Positions 51,334 through 63,707 are shown, counted from the first letter of the stretch. The stretch is DNA of 64,000 nucleotides from Monosporascus cannonballus (GCA_004154925.1 QJNS01000286.1:1-64000), one strand, 5' to 3'. The notes: a model not told the origin generated them from the letters alone. Numbers and translations: made by a program.

Positions 51334-52952
51334 TTAAGCATTCTCGATTCGGATCTTCTTGCCCAAAGGACCGTTTTCTGCCTCGGCTCCTTTGTCTAGC
51401 TCTCTCTTGCCATTTGCAACGGCGGAGGTTGACTCGATGCGATCAATAATCTTCGCATATTCCCATTCAACATTCTCCACTGTCTCATTTAACTTAAGGA
51501 TGCGCTCGGTGATTTCGAATTCTCCTAGAATGGTGGCATTACGACGGTAAATACGCTGCTTCAGCAGCAATCTCCACAGCGTATACACCTTCTTGTCGCC
51601 TTTTAAAGTTACCAGATTCTTAGATCCAGAGGGATCGGCTCGCGGGCGGACGGAGGCTGGTAGTCGTGACATGAGATGCATCTCAACAAGTCGGGAGAAT
51701 TGCCGCGGTGCAATCTTGTGCCTCACCCGCAACTTCTCCAAAGCATCAATGTCGACGATCGTGGCGGCTGCTGTATGTGATTGGTGGGTTAGCATTACCC
51801 CTGTGTCGTTGCGCAAGATACCCCCCTTCTCTGGTATGGGAATATCAGTGTTGATTTTGAGATTCGCAAAATCCGGTTCGTTTTTGCGAAGATACCTCAT
51901 GTCGCAGATGTCCCGAAGTAGATCAAAAGCTTCATTAGGATCCTCAACCGTTACTTCCTTGGCTGAGAGATCCTTCATCTGGAGTTCGAAGATAGTGCTG
52001 TAAAGCATGGCCCCTGCACCTTTTCCTTGGAAAGGGGGGAGGATGACGAACTGAGATATCCTCGCGCGATGAGGGATGTCTGTTAAGGGAAGGTCTCTCT
52101 CGGGGAGTTCCCAAGAGTCATTCGGGGGGGGGTGAAGAGCCGTTGTGTCAGCTCCAGGCATCGCGGGAGGCGTAGGTTGCTGAAACATCCAAAAGCGGTA
52201 GACAGTCGAGTAGCCTTGGAAGATGTACTTGCTCTTCACCTCATCAGGCTTTTTCTTGTATAAGAAGTAGACGGACCACCGTGCGAGGGAGTACTCGGGC
52301 TCGTCGTTTCCATCGGCATCCTCTCCAATGTAGGACCCACCCTCCACAAAGAATAGCACGATGATCTGGATACGCTTGACCAGCTGCTTCACGGCCGAGT
52401 CGGCAAGATTGCCTTGCCAAACTTCGTATACCTCGCCACCCTTGTTGAAGGTCTTGACGACTCGTCCCGGGGGAGTCCAGGTATCCGGGAGAGACCTGAC
52501 GGCTTGTCGGAAGTCTTGGTGTTTCTGGAAAGAAACTAGAAATTACAATAAGTCAGCCCGGTACCGGGAATGAAGGCACACGAGGTTGCTGGAAACAAAC
52601 CTCCGGGCAAGAAGTCTTTCATAACCGCCGACACATCGGTCGCCTCGATATCACCAACGCTGACAAATTTCTTCGAGAAGGATACGGAAAGGTTCGGACG
52701 TAAATCGCTGGCGTTGTACTGCAAATTGATCTTCAAGCCCTTGTACCCAAATATGCGCTCCTCGTCGCCGAAGAGTGGGTAGGTAAACTTGGGATGGAAA
52801 GACGCGATTTTATGAAGGCTGTCATCGTCGATGGACGGCTCGACAAGCGAGATGGTCAGCGCGTCGCTCGCGTCAACAGTCCCTATATCACTTATCAGCC
52901 GTTGCGCTTCTTCAGTATCACCGCCATTGGGCCGCATACACTCGTCGTCCAT
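51334..52952 (-). CDS. HAT1: Histone acetyltransferase type B catalytic subunit (Hat1)
   Basis: GNAT-family enzyme that acetylates newly made histone H4 (Lys5/Lys12) before chromatin deposition, with Hat2 in cytoplasm and nucleus. Exons on the minus strand are 52,952-52,601 and 52,535-51,334, giving 517 aa. The 65-nt intron has donor GTTTGT, branch GCTGAC and acceptor TCTAG. A nearby CCAG acceptor at about 52,525 would break the frame; TCTAG gives FLPGVSFQKHQDF. The N-terminal Hat1 domain carries FHPKFTYPLFGDEERIFGY and LKINLQYNASDLRP (residues about 50-90). The catalytic core carries ARISQFVILPPFQGKGAGAM, containing the acetyl-CoA loop QGKGAG, then TVEDPNEAFDLLRD with the conserved acidic catalytic residue. 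The C-terminus is basic (GKKIRIENA). The start ATG 52,952 gives a longer acidic N-terminus than usual; MRPNGG at codon 6 is an alternative start. Confidence 0.94.
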
Positions 52953-53340
52953 GATGTCGGGGGAATGGTGCGTGGGAAATACGCTCTCGGAAGCTACAGT
53001 CTCCTCAAATCCAAGTCAGCCGTGAGAGGGATCCGGGACTAGCTACTAATAGTTGATCAGAGCGATGATGAAGGCCCGAATTGTGTAGAATACAAAGCTC
53101 GGGAAGAAGCGTGAAGGTGTTGGTAGAGGGTGAAATTTGGCTGGAAGTTTAGGAATGGAGGATGACCACAAGAAGGCTTGAGTTGTGGTGGCGCACATAT
53201 AAAATACATACTGTAAAGAGACTATCAATCTACGCGACGGAGGAACTAAGATTAGTTCTTCGCGTTAAGAAATCGTAAATTCAAAGTGGAGCAACGCGAT
53301 TGGCGCATTAACGTGTACTAATAGACGATTAATGCTCAGG
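52953..53340 (-). promoter_or_regulatory. HAT1 upstream region up to the compositional border
   Basis: About 390 bp of normal composition separates the HAT1 start from the AT-rich block, so the promoter must lie here or in the block. Composition changes within about 50 bases near 53,340-53,390. No discrete site is identified. The open frame at 53,046-53,228 on the minus strand lies upstream of HAT1 and shows no features of a gene. Confidence 0.4.
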
Positions 53341-53684
53341 GATGAAGTGAGATTCAGGGTTAAATTATAAGATAATGAATTTAAAGAATAAACAACTTCA
53401 TTTACAGATTAACTAATATTGTATAGTTTTATCTTAATTTTAAAAATAAATAACTTAGAAATTACATAAATATATATATATCAAAATAGTGATAAATAAG
53501 ATGTTTTTTTAATAAAATTAGTTATTTAAATATAGCAGTTTGTTTTTTATTTATAATAATGTATTATTAAATTTTTAAAAAATACGAACTAGAACTAAAA
53601 TATATTTATTAAGTTTTATATTTATTAACTAAAAAACATCATATATTTTAAAAAAAATGCTAAAACTTTTTATAAGCGATAAAA
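53341..53684. other. Start of right-hand AT-rich block
   Basis: A/T-rich DNA between the gene island and the TIR element. No gene, repeat partner or structure is visible. Confidence 0.5.
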
Positions 53685-53686
53685 TA

Positions 53687-55821
53687 TCCCCTTGAAAGCT
53701 ATAAGGCGTTAGCGCTTACAATTTTTTGATAGTGTGTGATATTCTTTTTTTATTCGCCTATATTAATCTAATCAACGTTTTTAGAAAAAGCTACTTTTAG
53801 CCGCACCTATTTTGCGTTATAATATATGTATTAATACCGGTCATTATTACAAATTTCTATATCATATTTAGCATAACGAGACCTGGTTTATCGAGCTTGC
53901 TGCCGATTTATAATATTATTATCTGCAATTTAAAGCTCTATTCGCCGAATACCGCGATAAAAATGCCCTAGATAAGCCTGGCATCTTGAAACAGATTTTC
54001 TTGAGATTTTTCGGTATTAATTAATAGGTTTTTTTATATTACTAATACGAAAAGAATTTACTAAAACTTTTGCCGCCCGTTGAAAAGTAACTTAAAATAT
54101 TAAACGTTTTTAATAATTAATTGTTTTCGAAAAATAATTACGATTTAATACGGTTTATATGTAAATTTGCCTTATTTTTACAAAAGAAAATAATTATTAA
54201 CGCTAACGTAAGGTAGAAAATTATATATAAAAACCTGGGCTACGTAATGCCGAAATTTTTAGTCTTATTTGAATTTAAATTTTCGTTAATTATCGAAATT
54301 AATGCCGTTTATATTAAAATTATATATATGGGTAATTCGAAATATTATAACCGTTTTTTTTCGTTTAATTTCTTAAGAATTTGCGAGCGGCATTTTTGTA
54401 TTTATTCTTTTTTTTCGGCTTTTTACGAATTAATAAAATCCGTTCTTTTGCCGTTTATTTCGTATTAAAAATAAAGCGATAAAATTATTAGCCCAAACGA
54501 TTCAATTTACCTTGTTATTAAGCATTAGGAATTTTATAATTTGATTAAAAGATAAGGAAATACCTTTAATATTTTTTAAATTAATAAGTTATTTCGTTAT
54601 TCTATGATTTTTTTGGGCGGTATCCGTTATTACCAGATCCTTTTTGCGTAATTGCAAAAATTAGTATAGCGAAGAGAAAAGATTATCGAAAAATATATAA
54701 TATGGAAGGTTATAAGTGCTTTTGAATTTATCGACGACGAAAACAATTAATCGTTAAATTAGATTCAGAAAATTATTACTTTTTTGGAGTTTTTTTTTCG
54801 CTCGTGGAATACTAACAAAATCTCCGCTTTTACCTAGATAATGGTCTGTCCATATTAAAAATAGCCCGTAAAAAGCTAAGACCCAAATCTTGAAGCCGGT
54901 ATTATTAATTTTATTCGGGATAATAATGTTAAAAAACGATTTTCCGTAATACTTTACGATATAGTTATTTACGTTAATATTATTTCTAGGAACGAAAAAT
55001 TTGAAAATTATTCGTTATACTTATTTAATCTATATATTATAGCATTTAAAAGGTAATCTAAGTTAACGTTCGTAATCTTAAACTCGAAATTTTTGTTGAA
55101 GAATTTATTATCGATTCTGAAAAAAACAGCTAATAATCGGATAATACGGAATGTAATTCAAGCCGATTTAATATACGTCGACCGACGTTTTTTTTCTGTA
55201 ATTACATATATAAATTAAAGTAAAAAAACAAATATAGCTTTTCGATATACGTATCGTATTATTGATAATCTCAAACGTATAGCTTTTTTTTTAATTCGAA
55301 TTTAAAGTTATTTACTTATCGTACTTATTTTTTTAATTACTTAACGTAAAATAAAAAAGAAAAATAACTTTAATAAAGTAAATAATAACGGGCTTATTTA
55401 AATTTGGCATTTATCAAAAATTAATATTTTAAAATAGGTTCAAATTAATAAATTAAACCGTGCATTAAGGCGAAAAGTAGCTTTATTTATAAGGTTTTCT
55501 TTATACGCGTTAGAGTTTAGCTATATTACAAAAGTTTGTAATTTTATTTTAACGTTTGCAGCTCTCCGTTTTCGTCCTATTTTGCGTTGATTTTGTACTG
55601 AAAACTAACAGGAAATAAGGTGTTAAGTAGAAGGAAAAAACAGGAGTATCGTTAACGTTAATACTCAAAATACCTTCGCATTCGCGTTTCTGTGCTGCAA
55701 CGCAACTTAGTGAGGCCTTAGTGGGCGTTTTTCGGGGATACAGTGGGCTCAGTTTTCGTATTGTGAGCATAGAACCTTCTGAAAAATTGTTAGCCGAGAC
55801 GTCTTATAGCCTTCAAGGGGA
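53687..55821. mobile_element. Degraded TIR DNA transposon with TA target duplication, about 2.1 kb
   Basis: Left end TCCCCTTGAAAGCTATAAGG and right end, in reverse complement, TCCCCTTGAAGGCTATAAGA form inverted repeats of about 40 bp that continue through ACAATTTTT. Both sides are flanked by TA (53,685-53,686 and 55,822-55,823). TIR length, TA duplication and 2,135-bp size fit the Tc1/mariner superfamily (pogo/Fot-like size class). Most of the interior is RIP-mutated; a short readable plus-strand stretch near 53,880-54,000 (FAEYRDKNALDKPGILKQ) does not match a transposase that I can name. The last 250 bp inside the right end (about 55,550-55,800) keep normal composition. The 73-codon frames at 54,247-54,468 (plus) and 55,549-55,770 (minus) are not convincing genes. 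Confidence 0.72.
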
Positions 55822-56402
55822 TAAAACAAATTTTAATTAAAAGAAATATATTAATAGTTAAATATAAGCACATTAAGAACTAAAATATTTATATAATTAA
55901 ATTTGTTTTATTAAAGTACATGATTTATATAAATATTTAAATATTTAATACTTTATACTTATTTTAATATACATTTGAATTTCTTTTTAAAAAAAACCTT
56001 TTCTTTTTTTAAACACTTTACGCGGTATAATAAATTATATTTCGTATTAATTACCATAAGCGTAACAGTTATATATGATATATGTAAGCTTATTAATATA
56101 TATATATATATATATATATGTTGTTATAATTTGAATATAAAAAAGCAACTTCTAGTATAAATATTAAAAAAAGACTTGAAATAATAAAATTTAAAATTTA
56201 GAATATAATTTTTACATTCGAATAAAAACAATACAGAGCGGTAAAACTACTTATACTTAGCTTTTTAACAACTTTTACTACATTATAATATTATTTATTT
56301 TTATAAAATATTATTTTTAATATTTTATAACTAGGTACTTTATATTTTTTTTAAAAAAACTCATTTTAACGTTAGCTTAAACATAGGTATTATTAAAAGG
56401 GT

Positions 56403-56490
56403 ATATTAGTATTTATTGTGTACATTATATCGTGTAATAATTTTCTGTATATTTGACTTAGCCTGAAAAAAATGACTTAAATCTACGTAT
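56403..56490 (+). repeat. Dispersed repeat family R1, copy 3 (partial)
   Basis: Reads TAGTATTTATTGTGTACATT, then ATATCGTGTAATAATTTTCT and GTATATTTGACTTAGCC. It matches copy 1 at 3,013-3,070 apart from transitions and a few indels. Confidence 0.55.
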
Positions 56491-58384
56491 ACTTCGTAAA
56501 TATATAAATATAATAATTTTATCAAAGATTTAATTTTTAATTTTTAAAAAAAAATTAAAATTACTTTCAGCTAACAAGTTAAATATTATGTTAATATCTG
56601 TAAAGATATTAATAAATACTGTTATTATTTTTTGAAAATAAAACCTTGAACAGTATAACGTATAATATTATAACTAATCTCGTAAATCTTATATATTTAA
56701 ATAATGAAATTAACCCTTATTACTTATTTATTAAAGTAAACGTAAATTTTAAAAGTTTTTAAGAATTATTAGGAGATATATTTTATTATATATATATAGG
56801 CAACTTATAACGAGCGTTTTATATTTTTTTTAAAAAGTACATAAATATAAAGAAATTTCCGCTATTTTTAAAGTCAAAAACGTAATAGGTATAGTTTATT
56901 ATTTGATATTCCTAAAAGTAGTTTCGATGGTTTTAAATTTACGAAGATTATTTTGTAAAGCGATATATTAAACTAAAAACTCTTAATATTTTATCTTAAA
57001 AAGTAGCCCTAATTTTAAAATTAAATATTTTTATAACCGTTAAAAACTAAGTGTTAGTATTCTTTTTAATAACTTAATTAGTTATGTTTTAATTAATAGA
57101 TATAATATTAACAATATTATCAAAAAATTTTAATTATACTATTAATACGTTTAGCAGATGCTTTGTGAAAAAATACAAATATATTATTACAAATACCGTT
57201 TTTATTAATACTATATACGTAAGTTTTGTACTAAAAATACCTGAAGATCAGTTAATATATGAGTTTTTTTCATACAATATTAATTAATATATTAGTAATA
57301 CAACTTTTAGGATTGTAATCTATAAAAATAAAGATTACCGATTAAGCACGTATAATATTATCTTACCTCTTATTATTGTATAAAATTTACAATTATCTTT
57401 TAAGATATTTCGAATTAATTTTAAATAGAAATATTGTGCAAAACTTTTAAATAAAATTTTATTATCAAATTAGTTAACTTCTATAACTACGTTATTGAAA
57501 AAAGCAATTATTTCTATTATATTAATAACAAATTCGAATAAAACAAAAAGTTAAATCGATATTTTTCTTTTTTTATTTATTATATTTTTGTAGATATTAA
57601 TTAAAAATAAAATAAAATCACTGTAATTTTTGAAATCGAAAAATCAATATTATAAAGTTAAAACTTATTATTCAAATTCCCTTGTCAAAAAAACCTTTAT
57701 ATATTTCTCTATAATAATTAATTATTAACTAGAATAATTTTACGAACTTTAAACTTTAACATATTTCTTATTATCGTTAATTAATACTTTAAAATTTATA
57801 GTTAAAATTTATTAATAAAAAGAATTTGTAGGTCAAAAAGGTTTATCAGATATTATGTATTTATAAATAGAAATTTTAAAAAATTAGATTTAAACAATTG
57901 TTAATAAAAGTTGATATATTAATATAAAAGTTTGAACGGACTTGATATATTGATTAATCAAAATTTCGAATACTGAACTTATAACTTTATTATTGAAAAT
58001 AAACTTACTAGTATTTATATTTCTAATAAAAATATGTTTTCAATTTTATTTTATAACATTATTACTTTTTAGTTATTTATAAGTTAATATACTAATCGCT
58101 GGTAATACTTTTTAAAATAAAACTTAACATGATGTTAATAAAACCGAGTCGATTTTCGTTTTCAAATATTATTTTGTCAACTTTTTTATTTTAAACTTAT
58201 TTATATTTAGAGAAACTTTATTAAAAATTTTTAAAAGTTGGTCATTATTTTAGTAAAAGTCTTTTTGAAAAATATAATTAAATTATTAACATTTATAACT
58301 TTTTATAGCTTTAATAATAGTAAGGTCTTACGAAACAAAAGTACAATTAATAATAATTCTAAATACTTTTAATAAGTTATCGTA

Positions 58385-58440
58385 TTTTAAAATACTAGAT
58401 ATAATTTTTATCGTATAAATTATATCGTACTAGTTATCGT
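58385..58440 (+). repeat. Dispersed repeat family R1, copy 4 (partial)
   Basis: Contains AATACTAGATATAATTTTTA followed by TCGTATAAATTATATCGTA, matching the R1 core. The match stops abruptly at about 58,435. Confidence 0.5.
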
Positions 58441-58727
58441 CAACGGGACGATTTCGTTAAAGATTTACTAAGACGAACTATAGGTTTTATATATTCAAAA
58501 TTTTACAATATGATATTGTGGTTAATAATAATATAAAAAGACGCCGTAAAAACGATTAAGGTGAGAGTTTTTGCCTCTTTTACTAGCTAATATTTAAGAT
58601 TTCTAGCTGTAAAATTAGTGTGAACTTGCAAAGCTTTTTATGCGTACTTAAGATTTGTCGTACAAAACTTAATATATCAACTCTGTCGAATCGTAAAGCT
58701 AGCGAGCATAAGATTTATCAACGTCGA

Positions 58728-58925
58728 AACTTGTCAACAACTACGTATTAATCATTTTTAAAATAAGCCTTTACGAAATTAAGATATAATTTAATTTATC
58801 TATATATACTATTAATTAATTATCGTATTCGAAAATATAAAATATCGTAGCTATAGTACAAGTTATATCGTATCATAATTTTCTATCAATTTAGCTTAAA
58901 CTAAACAATATAGCTTAAACCTAAA
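58728..58925 (+). repeat. Dispersed repeat family R1, copy 5
   Basis: Starts ACTTGTCAACAACTACGTAT and continues through ATTATCGTATTCGAAAATAT, AAGTTATATCGTATCATAAT and TTTCTATCAATTTAGCTTA. It matches the reverse complement of copy 2 along about 190 bp. Confidence 0.58.
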
Positions 58926-59494
58926 TATATTTTATATTAGTTAAATCGTACAATTAAGTTTTACATAGTTGATTAGGTTTTTAATATAAAGCTTGAATCT
59001 ATATATATATATATATAACAGTTTTAAATTTTGCTCCAAATAAATACAAAGTATTAAAAAATATAAAACATTAATTTCAGGTTTTAAAAACTAGCATTAT
59101 ATTTTTAATGCCATAAAACTTTACAAAGGATGAAATAAATATATAAAATTATATAAATATATTAAAAAAAGCTAACTATTTATTACTAGTAACTAAGTAA
59201 AATTATATATAATAATATAAATATATTACCTTTTATAATTTCTTATTTTAAAATTTTAAAATATTTTAAATAAGTTATAGTTAGAAATCTGGTTATTATA
59301 ATAATAACAATAACATTTTTAGCAGATTAATGGGTTTACATTAATTATTTGTAGTTATTAAGACTTTTAATATTTAAAGTTTAAAAAGAGTATTAAAATA
59401 CTATATAACTTAATATATATATATATATATATATTAGGCAAATTATATTCCATAGTAACTTGGGTTATATTTACACTTGCTTAAAGAATATAGC

Positions 59495-59930
59495 TGTAAC
59501 GAACCTGTTATACATCTATCTGGAGGTATGAGCAGTATCCGAAATGGGGTCTTGATTTATAGGTAATAATAAGGCGAGGAATAATTTAATGGTTTATTCG
59601 TTAAAAAGATTTAAAAACTTTTCCCTTAATCAAAAAATAATATAATTGTTTTTAAATTAAGAGCTTAAATTAATAACTAAGGAGCGAAAATTAAATAGGT
59701 AATTATTTATATAGGAAATTTGAAATCTTATATTTTCTTTTATTTTATTAATATAATATTGATTTTTTGGATTTGTTAAATTACCCAGATCGCTATGATC
59801 TGTATAATTTAATAAATTGGTTAAATTATTTTAGGTTACATAACTTAAAGTGTGGAGCTTTTTTTCTTTTGCAGCCCTAAGGCCTCCAGAACGGGTTTAT
59901 TCGGAGATCCGTAATATTATTTTTTTCCTT
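59495..59930 (-). repeat. Probable 3' LTR of Gypsy element C
   Basis: The start is set by TGTAACGAACC after ATAGC. The right limit is a guess, because the partner LTR is beyond the window; the sequence changes character after ATCCGTAATATTA near 59,920. It does not resemble the LTRs of A or B. Confidence 0.45.
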
Positions 59931-60010
59931 TTAGGATCTTTGTCCAAAAGATAAAAAAATAAGTATTTTTTTTTCCAATTGAAAATTATTTTTTTTATCA
60001 TTAATTCATT

Positions 60011-60645
60011 ATGGCGGGTTAAGTAAAAAAATCGACGCGTTAATCCCGTACGAATTAGCGTTAAATTTGCAATAACCGGTTTACTTATATTTTCAAGTTT
60101 GGGTTTAAGGTGTTACTTTGTTTTAATTGCCTTTTATTCGGAAAGTTTAAATATTTTATAACGGAAAACATTTTAAGCTGTTATTACTGTACCTGCCGTT
60201 AACGTTATTATAACGGATTAACGGTTATTATATTTTCGTTAAAAACATTAATTTTAAATACGATTACCTTTAAAGGGAATATCGTGCCGCTAAAAATAAA
60301 TTCGTAAAATTATAACAAAAATTTTAAAAGGAAATATTAAAAAGAAAAAATAAGTTATAACGCTTATATCGTTAGGAAGATATTTTAAAGAAAAAAGGGT
60401 TATAGTTGCTTTTTAAGGGTTACGAACTGGATTAATTAAAAAAGCGGGAAAAGATAGAAAAAGAACGACGTCGTATAGAAACGGAACAAACGCAGCTTAT
60501 TTTAAAGATAAACGTTATGATAAAGGCGTTTACTTTTTTCGACTAGAACGTCGCAAGGTTGGATTTAAGCGGGGGACCGTTATCGCCTACGACCTTGGCC
60601 GTATTGGAAACGGTCGGTCAGGATTTTGGCGATAAAACGTCTTAA
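60011..60645 (+). pseudogene. Antisense accessory ORF remnant in Gypsy element C
   Basis: Plus-strand frame opposite to gag-pol, between 3' LTR and integrase. Its end reads YELD-stop-LKKREKIEKERRRIETEQ, then FTFFD-stop-NVARLDL, PTTLAVLETVGQDFGD, and stops at TAA 60,643-60,645. Both internal stops in this part are TAG where Trp (TGG) is expected. A plausible start is ATG 60,011 (MAG-stop-VKKSTR), but the two ends are not in one frame, so an intron or indel lies between. Layout and the FDW-type motif match the remnants in A and B. Confidence 0.62.
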
Positions 60646-61199
60646 CCAGGTTTATCGTATTTATTAAATGGTTAAATAATTCCCAGGTATTTTTTTATAT
60701 AAATATCTTTCCTATTTAATTAGGTATTAGATTTTGTTTTTAATTATTCTGGAATCCAGTATTTGTTTAACTTTATATTTGTCAGAATTTTTTTTAAGTT
60801 CCAAATCTATTTTTAACAGGGCGTTTTTAAGTGCTGGTTTAAGTAAAAAGATATGGAAAATAAAGTGTATTTTTATGTTTTTTGGTAACGATAATCGATA
60901 ATTAATTTTAAAAATAATTTTATTAATTTTGAATAAATTAAGCTTTTTAAAATCAAGCTTGTTATTGGGTTTTTTTGTTTTGATTTATAAAATATTCGAA
61001 ATTGCGTTTTGTTTTTGGCGTAATAAGTAAATTTTGTTTCCTTTTGTTAAAATTAATCCTTTAATTTTTTTTATTATAATACTGGGTTATCCGTTATTGA
61101 AAAATCGTAATTCGTTTTGGAAATAAGCTTAGATCGTTTTAATTTTTATTATTAATGTTTTTGTTTTTAGGGTAATTGTAATAATTTTCGGTACCTTAT

Positions 61200-63705
61200 T
61201 AAGCGGTTATTTAGGTTATTTTACCTTTATATCGTATTTATACATAATTATATAAAAGGATACGTCCATATTTTTATTAATAAATATGTTATAAGCAATC
61301 TGTATTAATAGTAAAAATTTTACCTAGTTATTTTGTTAGTAATTAACGTAATTTCGGAAGTACTGTTCCAGGGTTTAATTAAGCCGTTTTATTTGTCTAT
61401 CCGTTTAAGGATAATATGCTATCGAAAACTTAAGTTTGGCACCGATTTATTTGAAAAAGTTAATACTGAATTTTGAAATAAATAACGTATTTTTATCGGA
61501 AATAATCTTTTTTGATATCTTATGTTTATCGAAATAATATTTGATAAAAGCGTAAGCCAATTGTTTTGCCGTTACGTTTCTTTTAAAAGGTAAAAAGTAC
61601 CTATATTTGGTAAGTTTATTAATAATTACCCATATTCCGTCGTATTCGATTCTAATAACTAGGTTTTTAAATAAAGGTAAGCTAATAATAAAGTCCCAAG
61701 TTATGGTATTCCATACCTTATTAGGAATATTAATAGGTTATAATAGCCCATAGGGCTTATAACGTATTGCCTTAGCCTTGTTGCAAATGTTGCAGTCTTT
61801 AATTACTTTTTTGACCATACGGCGTAGCTCTGGAAAATCGTATTTTTCTTGCAGTCGTCTAGTAGTTTTGAAAATTCCTTAGTATCCGTATAATAGGTTT
61901 TCGTGGAATTCCTTTATAAATTGTTCCTGTTGATCCTTGGGAACATAAATTTTGCCATAATATAACAGCTAATTTTTTGGTTACCTTTTTAGCTGTTGAA
62001 TTTCTTTTTGTTCCTTTGTATCGTAGGAATTCCGGAACCGTATCAAGAGTTCGGGAATTGGTCTTTTTATTATTTTATACAGCCGTACTGTGCTATCCTT
62101 ATTGTATTATAATATTTATATGCTTTTTTTGGGAATTTTGGAATCGTAATCTTTTTTGCAATTAAGAATGTCCGCCTAAATATTTTTTTCCTTTAATATG
62201 GTATATTCTAAAATTAAATTTGAATAAAAAAATTATACATTTTTTATGTCGTTTATTTAGTTTTTAAGCTTTTATAAATCGAATAAGGTTTTTGTAATTA
62301 AAGTAAATATTAAAGGGTTTTTTTGTTTTACTAAGGAAAGGTTCTTATTTTTTAAAAGCGTTAATAATTGTTAATAACTTTTTGTCGTAAATCTGGTATT
62401 TAAATTCTGTATTTCGGAGTATTTTTAAATAATATGCTATTAGGTATTATTTGCCGTTATTTTTTAATTACTTTAAAATTATATACAGGGCGTACTCCGA
62501 GGTATCTGTTTTTAAACGTTTTTTTTTATCTGGGTTAGGTATTCTTACGATGGGTTTATTAGTAATTGCTTTTTTTAATTTCCGGAATATTTCTTTTATT
62601 TCCTTAGGAAGTTTAAATTCCTTTTTAACGTATTTCTTGGTAATAAGTTTCGTTAATGATTTAATTATATTTCCATATCCCTTAATTAGGCCGCGTACGT
62701 AACCCGTAAATCTTAAGATTTATCGGATATCTATAACGGTCGCTTTGTTAGGGATGGGCCAGTCCTTAATTGCTTCCAATTTGAAGCGTTAAATTTGAAT
62801 TTGTCCTGGTATAAAAATAAATCCCAAAAAATCCAATTTCTGGGTATGCCATATGCTTTTAGTAAGGTTAACTCGAATGTTGGTTTCGTCCAGAGTTCTA
62901 AGTATTTAAGCGATATGTTTTTTGTGCTCCTTTAGGATTTCGGAGTAAATGAGGATATCGTCGAGATAGACAAATACGAATTTGTCCAAGAATTGTCGGA
63001 GGGTGGTTATTACCAAACTTTGGAAACTGGCAGGAGCGTTAATAAGTCCCATAGGCATTACTTTATATTCGTAAAGTCCATGTACTATCCTGAATACCGT
63101 TTTCCATTCTTCTCCTTTGGCCATTTTGATGCGGTAATAACCATCGCGAAGATTAAGCGCCGTAAACCATTTGGCTTTATTAACATTTTTTTCAAGGTAT
63201 TTATAAGAATTAAGGGATATCCGTTTTTAATCGTAATATTATTTAACTATTTATAATCGATTACTTTTCGGTAAACAAGGTCTCCGTCCTTATTAATTTT
63301 TTGTTTGCTATCCTTAGTTTTTGGTACCATAAGGACTAGATATCCAGCAGGGGAATTGGAAAGTTGGATATATCTTTTCTTCAGATTTAATTATATGCTT
63401 TTTTACAAAGCTTTCGATTTTTCCGGGTTTATGTAATAAATCTTATAAAGCTTTGGATAATATCCTTCCTTAATGGGTATCCGATGGTCCCATTAACCAT
63501 GTGGCGGTAGCTCGTGATCTTCTTTATCTTTAAATAATCTCTTAAATCCTTGATACTCCGGAGGTACCGTAAAGATCTGATCAGGAACCCGTACTTCCTT
63601 GATGACATAGCAAATTTCTCGATCATCTTCATCTGGCATCTCGTCCCAGGAAAGTGTTCGCTTTTTCCAATCAATCCGTGGGTTGCTGGAACAGAGCCAA
63701 GGCAT
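61200..63705 (-). pseudogene. pol region of Gypsy element C (protease end, RT, RNase H, integrase)
   Basis: The minus strand starts with HDIILGMPWLCSSNPRIDW at about 63,660-63,720, the conserved stretch after the Gypsy protease. VPPEYQGFKRLFKDKEDHEL follows, then the RT: SPAGYLVLMVPK near 63,330, YGLYEY-type sequence (HGLYEYKVMPMGL) and VYLDDILIYS at 62,955-62,980. The RNase H region follows, then the integrase zinc finger and core down to about 61,350. Stops are few above 62,900 and frequent below. With broken frames and a missing protease core, the element is defective as it stands. Confidence 0.8.
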
Positions 63706-63707
63706 TC

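Larger units (their letters stand above)
55824..59489. other. AT-rich degraded DNA between TIR element and Gypsy element C
   Basis: No gene visible. It contains three fragments of repeat R1 (listed separately), (TA)n runs at about 56,096-56,119, 58,999-59,017 and 59,413-59,434, and a less mutated stretch at about 58,440-58,740 lying between two R1 fragments. Confidence 0.5.

Noticed and set aside
28131..53340. Secondary-metabolite or other functional gene cluster
   Set aside because: The six genes belong to unrelated housekeeping processes; no synthase, transporter or pathway regulator is present.
54247..55000. PiggyBac-like transposase inside the 53,687-55,821 element
   Set aside because: Target duplication is TA rather than TTAA and the supposed DDE stretch did not hold up on reading.
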